Source of the DNA: a virus
Direction: 5' to 3' (one strand)
Length of the DNA stretch: 51,049 nucleotides
Virus record (IMG/VR): IMGVR_UViG_3300034102_000212
Coordinates: 1-51,049 of that record
Positions 25,399 to 33,303 of the stretch are shown here, in pieces; position 1 is the first letter of the stretch, and every line of letters starts with the position of its first letter. Below the pieces are notes generated by a model, which saw nothing but the letters and a program-made list of their open reading frames with translations, did no database searches and was not told where the DNA came from. The translations under genes and the position numbers were made by a program.

Positions 25399-27287
25399 CT
25401 CTTACCGTCCGGTCTAAGGTCTAAACGTGGGCTACCTAATTGCCATTGCGTATCTAAGCCAGTAGATTCTATTTTTAAAGCAACTTGACGAGCACGAGCT
25501 CTCATAAATACTTGGTCAGTAAACTGGTTAACCGTTGTTTGTATAACGCGCTGCGTATTACTTGCGTTGCTTTGATATGTGCTACCAGGGAAGTTGCGTG
25601 GGCGTATAACAAAATTAGCCTCTGGGTTATTAGCCGTAGACCCATTAAAATTAATGTCTGGTATTACACGACGTGTAAGCATCAACTGGTCGCCCTCAGA
25701 AATATCAAAATCTGAAGATTGAATGTACGCAGTTAACGGAGCAGCATCATCATTAGTGCCGTCTTCATGGTTAAATAAGTAGCTACGCACTAACGTATTG
25801 TCAGTGTAAGAAGCTTGTGGGAAATCGCGCAGTGGGCTGTCTAACCAAGCATTACGCTCAATAGTGCCGTAGTACCAAATTCTTTCTAAATGGTTAAAGA
25901 TAACGTATGCGTTGTTATAGCTTGAGTTGGCTGTTGGGTACATCCACCAGACTTCGTTCCAACCTTCGTTAGTGCCAGATATAATCTGGTCAGCTTGGTC
26001 ATAGTTTATGTTATTAAACACATGGTTACGTAACGTACAAGGTAAAGTTTCTACACGTCCTGTATACACATAGAACTTATCATGCCCCATCCAGAAGGTC
26101 ATATTGTTAACAACAGTTACTGCGCGGGGTCCAATAATAGATAAGTTATCACCAATCTCTTGTAGGGCAAACACGTCGGTTGTACCGGTAAACTGTAGAG
26201 AACTTAGTGTAGCTTCTGTAAACACAAGAATCTCTTGCTTAGTCGGTATAGCACGAACAATTAAAGAGCCACGAGAAACACGAATAAAACCCGCTGAATT
26301 AGTTACTAAAGGCGTCCACATACCTGGGTCATCTTGCGAAGCCCAGCGAATCAATAACGGGTCAAAATCGGTAGACAAACCTGCGTATGGCTGACAACCA
26401 AAAGCTAGCAAATGCTTATCGTTTTGAGATACTAATGTCTGCATCGCTTTATTTGGTACGTCAGCTGCTCCAGCAATGTCTTCTAGTAATATAGCCCTAG
26501 TTGCTAAAGCTGTTGAGGGGTCTTGGTTTGTACCCCGTTCCCAATAGTAGATAGCACCATTACGAATGTTCATAACTAAGTTATTATCAAACTGGTCAAA
26601 CCACCAATCTCGTTGAATCAAAAACACGGGGACTGGGCTACCTAAACCCCAACCAAAATTATCGTTCCATGTACTTGTTCCCCAGCCATAACCTTGGGTA
26701 GTACCCCCATTCCCAGTATCTATCTCAAAGCTTAAGTTAATACCTGTGCCACCGCCAGTAGCGGTAGATGTAGCATTTGTGCCAACAACAAAAGTAAACG
26801 CATTGACGTTTATAACAGTATCGACTTTATGAGTCGCGTTAAGTGTTGCCGCAGAAATACCGCCTACAGCAGTTGCGCCGGCTATGTCAATGTAGTTATC
26901 CTCAACAGCATTTGAGCCAACCGCAATAATAGTAACCGTACCAGAGCCATTAGTTGTCGTTATGCAGTTATCAGTAACAGGTGTGGTTAAAACTGGGTCT
27001 GTAGGGCGTAACGGAGTAATGTCATAGAAGTACCCACCTACTTCAATATATGCTTTTTCACTAGTCCCACAGGCTAAAAAGTTGTCGTTGTAAGACGTAA
27101 TCCACCCGAACATCTGGCGGCAAAATCCAAGCATGTATTCTGAAGTAGCCTTAGCCCAACCACCAATTTTTTCTGGAAAACCCGAACGAAAGCGAATCTT
27201 ATCGCACTCGTACCAACCACCCTCGTTAGAGTAGTTAGTCTGGTCTCTATTGATTCCGGGCTTAAATTGTAGTTTCTGGAATGGCAT
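25395..27287 (-). CDS. P22 gp10-like DNA stabilisation/tail hub protein
   Basis: 630-residue beta-rich virion protein beginning MPFQKLQFKPGINRDQTNYS, the typical opening of this family of environmental phage proteins, which are annotated as packaged-DNA stabilisation proteins like gp10 of P22 (family recalled, not searched). The remainder shows repeated aromatic-rich strands (NLVMNIRNGAIYYWERG; MTFWMGHDKFYVYTG) that would suit a propeller. In P22 gp10 closes the neck and holds the tail needle. An inserted Thr/Gly/Ala-rich domain is visible at about residues 100-190. Confidence in virion role is high, in the exact homology moderate. Confidence 0.72.
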   Translation of the reverse strand: MPFQKLQFKPGINRDQTNYSNEGGWYECDKIRFRSGFPEKIGGWAKATSEYMLGFCRQMFGWITSYNDNFLACGTSEKAYIEVGGYFYDITPLRPTDPVLTTPVTDNCITTTNGSGTVTIIAVGSNAVEDNYIDIAGATAVGGISAATLNATHKVDTVINVNAFTFVVGTNATSTATGGGTGINLSFEIDTGNGGTTQGYGWGTSTWNDNFGWGLGSPVPVFLIQRDWWFDQFDNNLVMNIRNGAIYYWERGTNQDPSTALATRAILLEDIAGAADVPNKAMQTLVSQNDKHLLAFGCQPYAGLSTDFDPLLIRWASQDDPGMWTPLVTNSAGFIRVSRGSLIVRAIPTKQEILVFTEATLSSLQFTGTTDVFALQEIGDNLSIIGPRAVTVVNNMTFWMGHDKFYVYTGRVETLPCTLRNHVFNNINYDQADQIISGTNEGWNEVWWMYPTANSSYNNAYVIFNHLERIWYYGTIERNAWLDSPLRDFPQASYTDNTLVRSYLFNHEDGTNDDAAPLTAYIQSSDFDISEGDQLMLTRRVIPDINFNGSTANNPEANFVIRPRNFPGSTYQSNASNTQRVIQTTVNQFTDQVFMRARARQVALKIESTGLDTQWQLGSPRLDLRPDGKR

Positions 27288-27295
27288 AATTTACC

Positions 27296-27733
27296 TCAGA
27301 CGAATGGACGGGTGCCTGCACGGTCTATGATAAGCGTTTGGCCTCTCGGTGTCGAGCCCTCTTCGTTAGGAATACTAATATGGGTCCAAGAATCAAACTC
27401 ACGGATTAGCTGGTCGTATTGTAAGTCTGAGGCAATAATTGCTTTGCATATCTGGTCTGGGGTCATACCAGGCACTTTAATGTCAGCAGCACAACCAACC
27501 ATATGCTGGCTATTCTTAGACCCGCCCACGTGGGCATTGACTTCTGGACCTCGATAAGCTGAGTTAATCATAATCGGCTTACCACCAAGCACCTTTTTTA
27601 CTTCTTCTAGGAAGTTGGCTAGGCGTACCAAATTCTGGTAAGCAATAGGGCCTGGGGTATTATCCAAGCCGTTACGGGCAGCTGTCTCGCTGGCGGTTAG
27701 TTCTTCAAGGGTGAAGTGTGGGGTTAGGTTCAT
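27296..27733 (-). CDS. Endolysin, M15-family peptidase
   Basis: 145-residue D-Ala-D-Ala-type or L-Ala-D-Glu peptidase (Peptidase_M15_3 type) that cuts peptidoglycan cross-links at lysis. SAYRGPEVN (58-66) is followed by the zinc motif SQHMVGCAADI (His77, Asp84) and SWTHIS (His118). No signal peptide or cell-wall-binding domain, so it needs a holin. It is coupled to the upstream holin by an ATGA overlap. Confidence 0.93.
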   Translation of the reverse strand: MNLTPHFTLEELTASETAARNGLDNTPGPIAYQNLVRLANFLEEVKKVLGGKPIMINSAYRGPEVNAHVGGSKNSQHMVGCAADIKVPGMTPDQICKAIIASDLQYDQLIREFDSWTHISIPNEEGSTPRGQTLIIDRAGTRPFV

Positions 27734-28197
27734 TTTAATCCTTTAACCATGTCTTTTTGTTGGCTGCTATTGCTTGAGCCTAACCAGAAGTTATAAACAG
27801 AAGCAGTCTCTCTCGCTAATACGCCAAGTAATAGCATCATTACGTCAGAGCCTGTCAATGATAAATAACCAGTAGCTGCACCAAGCAACAAGCTAAAGAA
27901 CCCGATAATCGTAACAACGGACAAAACCGCAGGCATTCTAGACCTATTTGTCATCTGCATTTTGCGTGCTGAATCGCGGTCAGCAGCGTCAACCTTAGCA
28001 AACTCAAGGTCTAGCTCTTTAAGTTTTTGAATACTCTCAGGATTTGTAGTCAGCGCTTGCGTCACCGCGTCAACTGTTTTATCCGATAAGCCAAGTTTGT
28101 CAGCAATCATAGTAACCGCCGCACCGCCTAAAGGACCAGCAACAGCCGTAGCTAAAGCAGGGGCTGCTGATTTAAGTATTGATATAAGTGCTTCCAT
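27730..28197 (-). CDS. Holin, GTA 3TM type
   Basis: 155-residue membrane protein. The N-terminal hydrophobic stretch (ALATAVAGPLGGAAVTMIA), an amphipathic middle (KLKELDLEFAKVDAADRDSA), then two hydrophobic segments (VLSVVTIIGFFSLLLGAATGY, and SDVMMLLLGVLARETASVYN) fit the Holin_3TM family first noted with gene transfer agents. It should form the inner-membrane hole that releases the M15 endolysin. Sits directly upstream of the endolysin with TAATG coupling to its own upstream neighbour. Confidence 0.87.
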   Translation of the reverse strand: MEALISILKSAAPALATAVAGPLGGAAVTMIADKLGLSDKTVDAVTQALTTNPESIQKLKELDLEFAKVDAADRDSARKMQMTNRSRMPAVLSVVTIIGFFSLLLGAATGYLSLTGSDVMMLLLGVLARETASVYNFWLGSSNSSQQKDMVKGLK

Positions 28198-28778
28198 TAT
28201 TTCCTCATAAGCATTGATGATGCAATTATTAACATGGCTTCAGGGTCAGCGGGTTTTTCTTTCCAACCAACCGTGATTTGCCCAATAAATTGATTGTTGC
28301 TAGGTGGTACTGCAATACGGCACGTGTAATTAATACCTATAGCTTTATACCAGAGCCCTATTTCTGACTGTGCTTTAGGGTATTCTGAACAAGGTATCTC
28401 ATCTGCCATTAGCTTAATAATGTCATTATTGTTAGCTAAGTTTTTACTAAACAAACCAACATCGTGGTCATCAAATTCTTTGTATCTTGCTTCTGGCGTA
28501 TAAGCCCGTTCAACAACCCGTTTACCTAAAACAGTATTTACTGAAAATATAACAACTAAATCAGCGTTTGTTCCTTTAAATAGTAATCTTGACGCGTCAT
28601 CATATCGGTCAGAATTCATTGTAGGCAGCTCTTTGGACTTCTTATAAGCCCCCAACATGACCTCTTGATTCTGCCAAATAAAGTAACCAGCAAACGTTAA
28701 TACCGCCATAATGACCAACGCAAATAACCTAAAAGGGCTACTTACATAAGCTAGTATTTGTGGCAGTAAATCTTTCAA
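28197..28778 (-). CDS. Membrane-anchored protein with soluble domain, 193 aa
   Basis: An N-terminal transmembrane helix (RLFALVIMAVLTFAGYFIWQ, about residues 17-36) is followed by a soluble domain with patterns like a GAF/sensor fold (DLVVIFSVNTVLGKRVVERA; YTCRIAVPPSNNQFIGQITV; PEAMLIIASSMLM). It is next to the holin with TAATG coupling. It could be an antiholin/lysis timing factor or a superinfection protein. Family not recognised. Confidence 0.72.
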   Translation of the reverse strand: MKDLLPQILAYVSSPFRLFALVIMAVLTFAGYFIWQNQEVMLGAYKKSKELPTMNSDRYDDASRLLFKGTNADLVVIFSVNTVLGKRVVERAYTPEARYKEFDDHDVGLFSKNLANNNDIIKLMADEIPCSEYPKAQSEIGLWYKAIGINYTCRIAVPPSNNQFIGQITVGWKEKPADPEAMLIIASSMLMRK

Positions 28779-28997
28779 TTATTGACCCCAGATTTTTGTG
28801 CCAATTGGTTTAGATGTTACTACGATACCTACTGACTGCTTAGGTGTAGATAGGTCAGCACCACAATCATTACACTTCTGTGCGGCAAGCTCGGCTTCAT
28901 CCACGTCACGGCTACAGCTTGGGCAGTAGATTTCAATCTTGTGCGCTGGAGCTAAGGTGCCGTCTTCTAACTTAGTTGCTTCGTTTTGGATAATCAT
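28779..28997 (-). CDS. Small zinc-ribbon protein, 72 aa
   Basis: Contains two CxxC pairs, IYCPSCSRD and QKCNDCGAD, about 16 residues apart, a classical zinc ribbon. A basic C-terminus (VTSKPIGTKIWGQ) follows. Lies in the cassette between the outer-membrane protein and the membrane-anchored protein. Function unknown; could bind nucleic acid or protein. Confidence 0.72.
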   Translation of the reverse strand: MIIQNEATKLEDGTLAPAHKIEIYCPSCSRDVDEAELAAQKCNDCGADLSTPKQSVGIVVTSKPIGTKIWGQ

Positions 28998-28998
28998 A

Positions 28999-29547
28999 TT
29001 AAAACCTAAATAAAGTGGTTAACGAATAAGCGTCACTTTTAAAGTTTCCGCTAGATTTACCATAGCTTGCCATAACACCAAACTGTTTGCTGAAGTTATG
29101 ACCTAAACCTGCTTGCAAACGCTCTGTTCTCCAGGCGTTATCAATCGAATCTCTGTATCTGTACTGCGTGTCAATGAACCATTTTTCATTAATAAAAACC
29201 AAGGAACCAGCTGTTACTGAGGTATAGGCAACGTTCTTATCCCCGCTTGATTTAGTTTTATTACCAAAAGCACCAAGAACATAAGGCATAAACATACCCA
29301 CTTTACTTGAGTATCCAGTAATTAACTCTGACCTTGTTTCAATAGTACCGTTGTTTTCAGGGTACCCTTTTTGCTGTCCAGCCCCCAAGATAACTCCACT
29401 GTCAAACCTGTAATTACCACGAACTTCAACAAGCGTGACGTCTAATTTATCGTTAATGCGCTCGGTACCGACTCCCGCGCCAATTGTCCAGCTACCAGCA
29501 AAAGCAGGGCTTGCTAAAAACAATAAGGTTAATAATGATTTTTTCAT
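28999..29547 (-). CDS. Outer-membrane beta-barrel protein (Lom/porin-like)
   Basis: 182-residue exported protein. The signal peptide is MKKSLLTLLFLASPAFA with cleavage at AFA-GS. The mature part alternates hydrophobic and polar residues in about eight strands (RGNYRFDSGVILGAG; SLVFINEKWFIDTQYRYRD; AGLGHNFSKQFGVMASYG) and ends SLTTLFRF with the terminal Phe that the BAM complex recognises. I choose the ATG at 29547 (ATGA overlap with the DUF2061 gene) over the in-frame ATG at 29559. A phage that brings its own barrel may change host surface properties, for example receptor masking or superinfection exclusion, as the Lom protein of lambda does. Confidence 0.82.
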   Translation of the reverse strand: MKKSLLTLLFLASPAFAGSWTIGAGVGTERINDKLDVTLVEVRGNYRFDSGVILGAGQQKGYPENNGTIETRSELITGYSSKVGMFMPYVLGAFGNKTKSSGDKNVAYTSVTAGSLVFINEKWFIDTQYRYRDSIDNAWRTERLQAGLGHNFSKQFGVMASYGKSSGNFKSDAYSLTTLFRF

Positions 29548-29948
29548 GCTTGCTTCCAATCACTTAAGTTCCATATTCTTTCATGAACATAATGGACAAC
29601 TACAAATAGGATGTTGGTAACAACAGTCCAAACTAAAGCATCGTTTGATTTTAAACCTAGCAACATACCAATAGCAAACAATATGACAAAAGAGAATATT
29701 CTCCATGTAACTGTCTTAGCTATAGAGCGAATCTTTTTATCTTTTAAACCAGTCTTACCCCACTTAAACATATTCCAAACACGCTCTTGTACGTAAAAAG
29801 ATGCAAAACCTACCGTGTACGACAGCACAACAAACGTCATACCAAAGCCGGCGGAATATCCTAAAGCCAATGACGCCAAGAAGATAGAAATGGCAACTGC
29901 TGTTCTATATGAAATTGCTTTAACTAATGTACGTATTTTGGTATCCAT
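29544..29948 (-). CDS. Tandem DUF2061 membrane protein
   Basis: 134-residue integral membrane protein made of two DUF2061 copies. The first is KIRTLVKAISYRTAVAI ... ASFYVQERVWNMF (about 4-61) and the second KIRSIAKTVTWRIFSF ... VVHYVHERIWNLSDW (about 72-131). Each has two transmembrane helices, so four in all, with a repeated (Q/H)ER(V/I)WN signature. DUF2061 occurs in bacteria near sulfur- or nucleotide-activating genes, but its biochemical role is unproven. It follows the adenylating enzyme (TAATG overlap) and precedes the outer-membrane protein gene (ATGA overlap). The upstream ATG at 29975 is not preferred. Confidence 0.88.
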   Translation of the reverse strand: MDTKIRTLVKAISYRTAVAISIFLASLALGYSAGFGMTFVVLSYTVGFASFYVQERVWNMFKWGKTGLKDKKIRSIAKTVTWRIFSFVILFAIGMLLGLKSNDALVWTVVTNILFVVVHYVHERIWNLSDWKQA

Positions 29949-30883
29949 TAACACCCCAAAGAGTATTTGCTGCAACTAAGTGCCTTTTGAGCGCCTAGAC
30001 GTTTTTCAAACTTAACCGCGTCACCGTGTGTAGTGAAGAAATCACCAGTCGGTAAGTACCCATCTATAGAACCAAGCTCTTCGTGGTTATCACATACAGA
30101 GTCGCCAGACACTAGCAATTCATTTGCACTTGATAACTTTAATCTACCAGAATCAAATTTATAGGCATTTGTAACTTCATCAAATACTTTGTGTTCTGTG
30201 TACAAAACAGGAACTCCGCACTCTGTAGAGCCGTACAAATTTCTTACCCACGGGACTCCCCATGAGTACAAAGCGTCTATGTGCTTTTGTTCTACCTTTG
30301 ATGCACCGCATATAACTAGATTAAATTTACTTAAGTCTGGCGTAACGTTGTTTGCTAGGAACGCTTGTATAACTGATGGCGGGAAAACCGCGCAGTTGCT
30401 TGGGTATTTATTAATATCGCCCAGTGTCTTTTGGGTTATAAAAGATATTTCACCATCATTTTTAAAGATAGGCGCCATGGCAACAAACCAAAACCCTATT
30501 GATGCAGCAGGTAACAGATTAAGAAAATGTATTTTATCGGCATCATTGACTGTTAGATGCTTGCTACTAGCTGAATATTCGTTTTGCTTTTTACCATGCA
30601 CGACAAGCTTTGGGAATCCAGTAGTTCCTGTTGTATGAAAAAATATTTTATTTTTTAGGTGCAATGCCTTTTTGTTTGCATTGCTAAGTAATTCTATCTT
30701 TGTGTTTTGGTCTAACGCATGATTTAGCACCATTACATTACCGCCAACCTCTAACCATGCTTGATAAGCGGCTACGTGTTCTATGTGTTCTGGTGAATCA
30801 ACCACAACCATTGGAAACTCCTTTAGCTTTGCTTTGTAACCATCTACAAGGCAAATAGGCGCTAAAGTTCTTATCTTACTCAT
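29948..30883 (-). CDS. ANL-superfamily adenylating enzyme lacking the C-terminal lid
   Basis: 311-residue homologue of AMP-forming acyl/aryl synthetases. Motif A3, the phosphate loop, is FHTTGTTGFPKLVVHG (82-97). A5 is NLYGSTECG (215-223), and A7 is GYLPTGDFF (275-283). The A8 hinge region is recognisable as DAVKFEKRLGAQKAL but the protein stops there, so the C-terminal domain with the catalytic Lys (A10) is missing. The N-terminal half is also shorter than the usual ~400-residue core. It may adenylate without a full cycle, or bind an acyl substrate as a non-catalytic protein. Coupled to DUF2061 and to an unknown upstream gene, it is an unusual phage gene. Confidence 0.88.
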   Translation of the reverse strand: MSKIRTLAPICLVDGYKAKLKEFPMVVVDSPEHIEHVAAYQAWLEVGGNVMVLNHALDQNTKIELLSNANKKALHLKNKIFFHTTGTTGFPKLVVHGKKQNEYSASSKHLTVNDADKIHFLNLLPAASIGFWFVAMAPIFKNDGEISFITQKTLGDINKYPSNCAVFPPSVIQAFLANNVTPDLSKFNLVICGASKVEQKHIDALYSWGVPWVRNLYGSTECGVPVLYTEHKVFDEVTNAYKFDSGRLKLSSANELLVSGDSVCDNHEELGSIDGYLPTGDFFTTHGDAVKFEKRLGAQKALSCSKYSLGC

Positions 30884-31452
30884 TGGTTATAAATAATCCA
30901 AACTTCGTCTTGCGTGTCGTTGTCTATTATTTTTTGGTAAACAGGCACCACAAACAAATTCTTTACAGACTGCTTTACTGTATTAGATATAGCTTTTGCG
31001 TTATCTAAGCCAGTGGTTTTTGTATATAAGCCTGTTAGTGGATTAAAAACAGCAAAGAAACCATCTTCTGTATGTGTATCTAAATCCAATACAGTCCAAG
31101 TCTCATCACCATTATCGTTTAGTCTAATCAGACTGGCGGAAAGATTGTAACCACAGGAATTAAACAAACTTAGCGACTCTTCTTTTGATTTATTTATAGC
31201 GTCATTCAGTATTGTATATTCAATACCAACAACTTTAAAAGTATTTGTAAGCGTGTAGTTGTTATTCTCTAAAACTTGTGCCTTTATTGCGTCTGGCAAA
31301 ATACTTTTTGCTTGTTCAAAAAATAAAGGATTATTAATTTCTAAAGCATTTAACAATTCATCAGTTGTTTTACCCCAAAAATTATGCTCATTTATCCAGG
31401 GTTCAGCATCTGTACAGCCCAATTTTTTTACAAATTCTTTCGTTAATATCAT
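30880..31452 (-). CDS. Hypothetical protein of the adenylating-enzyme cassette, 190 aa
   Basis: Unrecognised acidic soluble protein. It begins helical (MILTKEFVKKLGCTD; TTDELLNALEINNPLF) and its second half is beta-rich (DETWTVLDLDTHTEDGFFAV; NLFVVPVYQKIIDNDTQDEV, WIIYNQ). It overlaps the downstream adenylating gene by ATGA and the upstream Gly-rich adhesin by 4 nt. Codon choice here looks AT-rich compared with the flanks. Its partner status with the adenylating enzyme is inferred from coupling only. Confidence 0.7.
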   Translation of the reverse strand: MILTKEFVKKLGCTDAEPWINEHNFWGKTTDELLNALEINNPLFFEQAKSILPDAIKAQVLENNNYTLTNTFKVVGIEYTILNDAINKSKEESLSLFNSCGYNLSASLIRLNDNGDETWTVLDLDTHTEDGFFAVFNPLTGLYTKTTGLDNAKAISNTVKQSVKNLFVVPVYQKIIDNDTQDEVWIIYNQ

Positions 31453-32501
31453 GATACTGCTCCATAAACTCTAGTCGTATCGCCTGAAGTCCAAGTTACA
31501 GAATTTCCGTTCAAATTAACTGCTTTACCACCAGCAGAACCAGCTTGCGTTGAGCCACCAGAACCGCCTACGCCGACAGCAGTGCCGCCGACACCATTTG
31601 AACTTCCACCAGCACCGCTTGTTATATTGATTGGTGAAGAACCTCCTCTGCCTACACCACCACCACCACTAGCTCCCCATCCACCACCGCCACCACCACC
31701 AGCGGCTGAATATGTAGCTTTAAAAACAGATTGAGAAACAGAACCGCCACCACCAGCGCCACCACCATTTCCAGATGTTGAGCCAGTACCTGTTCTATCT
31801 ACAGAAGCGCCACCAGAACCTGGGAATATTCTACCACCACCTCCACCTGATGAGTTTCCAGTACTACCACTTGCGCCGATTGAACCGCCAGCACCACCAG
31901 CATTGTTACTATTACCACCTTGACCACCACCAGCACCGCCGCCAGCCGATTGCGAGCCATTTAATGAAGCCACACCACCACCACCGCCACCTCCACCACC
32001 AATGTACGCTGAACCATTTGTGTTGTTAATAGTTACACTTCTTTGTAAATTGATAGCTGGACCGCCAGCAGTACCCGTTGCTGATGGTGTTAACCCGCCA
32101 CCTTGTCCGCCTTTACCCATAATGAATCCATTATTGGTAATCGTTATAGTTCCAGTACCTGAAATTGCGCCCGTATCAAATGCAGCCGTGGCTGTTGTAT
32201 CTGTCCAAATATAAACACCAGAGCCAATTGTCAAGTTAACTGTGAAAGCACTTCCATTTGTAAAACCGTTAGCTTGCATATCCGCTAGTAAGTTGTAATT
32301 TTGAGTGCTGCTAGATATGGTTTTTGTTAAATTAAATGTGCTAGATTTACCATAAAAGTTACTTAATGAAATAGTGCCACTTGGTACGCCCGCAAGGTTT
32401 CTATAAGAAGCCTGGTTAATATTTGCTGTGGTTGTACCTGCTACGCCTAGTTCAACGTTGATAGCATTAAAAGATATGGGACCTGAGACTGGTAAAGTCA
32501 T
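31449..32501 (-). CDS. Tail-fibre adhesin, polyglycine type (gp38-like)
   Basis: 350 residues. The opening, MTLPVSGPISFNAINVELGV ... ISLSNFYGKS, is a recurrent module at the start of phage receptor proteins. Residues from about 130 on are dominated by Gly stretches (IGGGGGGGGGVAS; AGGGAGGGQGG; AAGGGGGGGWGASGGGGVGR), which is the hallmark of polyglycine-II adhesins such as gp38 of Salmonella phage S16, where Gly-rich helices pack together and variable loops contact the receptor. A non-Gly cap ends the protein (NLNGNSVTWTSGDTTRVYGA). It is likely the receptor-contacting tip. Confidence 0.82.
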   Translation of the reverse strand: MTLPVSGPISFNAINVELGVAGTTTANINQASYRNLAGVPSGTISLSNFYGKSSTFNLTKTISSSTQNYNLLADMQANGFTNGSAFTVNLTIGSGVYIWTDTTATAAFDTGAISGTGTITITNNGFIMGKGGQGGGLTPSATGTAGGPAINLQRSVTINNTNGSAYIGGGGGGGGGVASLNGSQSAGGGAGGGQGGNSNNAGGAGGSIGASGSTGNSSGGGGGRIFPGSGGASVDRTGTGSTSGNGGGAGGGGSVSQSVFKATYSAAGGGGGGGWGASGGGGVGRGGSSPINITSGAGGSSNGVGGTAVGVGGSGGSTQAGSAGGKAVNLNGNSVTWTSGDTTRVYGAVS

Positions 32502-32511
32502 TTAATACTCC

Positions 32512-33294
32512 TTAAACAGAACCGTATGCAGTTACGTTACCAATAACAGTTAAATCACCAGCTGATGTTAACGAAGCAACGTTAGTACCGTTATAACTAA
32601 AATATAAAGTTGTACCACTTGGCGTAATATTCCATCCACCTGCGTTAGTTATCCGTGTAGCGTTTGTAGCATTAACCGCTAAACCTGTTAAATTAGCTGT
32701 AATTGTATTAGCTGTAAAGTTACCTGTGGCATCGCGAGCTACTATGGTCGAAGCACCGTTAGTTGCCGCTGCGGTTGTGTTTGCGTTTGGTAACACACCA
32801 GATACATTAGATTGTAAGTTGCAGAATGTAGTTAAATTTGTACCAGTACCGCCTTGGGCTGTAGCTAGTGGGGTGCCTAAAGTTAAAGAAGTTAAATGAT
32901 TAACCGCGTCAACTACGTTTGCACCAGTGTTATACACCCACATTGTCTTACCAGCTGGAACTGCGATACCTGTGCCGGTGGAGTTTTTAACTGTAATAGC
33001 AAAGGTTAAACCGTTGTTAATTAAGTAGACTTTTTCAATTGCGGGAACTATCAAGTTCTGTGCCGCAGCAACTGTACCAGTTAAATTAAGTCGTAGATTA
33101 CGCGCTGCTTGCGTGCTGTTTGTGTCTGTAAGCGTAAGGGTTACATCAGCGCTGGAAAAGGTGACATCAGCAGAACCAACAATAGCTTCTTCGAGGGCCG
33201 TACCTAAGTTAATGTTAGTAACGTTACCCCATGTACCTGAGTTTTCACCCGTGGCCATTAGCTGAATTTTAAGACTTGAATATGTACTTGCCAT
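32512..33294 (-). CDS. Tail fibre-like protein, no visible S74 chaperone
   Basis: 260 residues. The N-terminus MASTYSSLKIQLMATGENSG TWGNVTNINL is a common head of environmental phage fibre proteins. The middle has [20 protein letters not shown], a segment shared with the 750-residue fibre. It ends SAGDLTVIGNVTAYGSV, which resembles the start of an S74 chaperone domain ([13 protein letters not shown] in the large fibre) but stops there. It therefore looks like a fibre module without its chaperone, or with it lost. Structural role probable. Confidence 0.78.
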   Translation of the reverse strand: MASTYSSLKIQLMATGENSGTWGNVTNINLGTALEEAIVGSADVTFSSADVTLTLTDTNSTQAARNLRLNLTGTVAAAQNLIVPAIEKVYLINNGLTFAITVKNSTGTGIAVPAGKTMWVYNTGANVVDAVNHLTSLTLGTPLATAQGGTGTNLTTFCNLQSNVSGVLPNANTTAAATNGASTIVARDATGNFTANTITANLTGLAVNATNATRITNAGGWNITPSGTTLYFSYNGTNVASLTSAGDLTVIGNVTAYGSV

Positions 33295-33303
33295 TTTTAA
33301 TCC

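Noticed and set aside
31775-32214. His-rich and Pro/Val-rich frames on the + strand
   Set aside because: Shadows of the Gly-rich adhesin on the - strand; composition is explained by complementing GGN codons.
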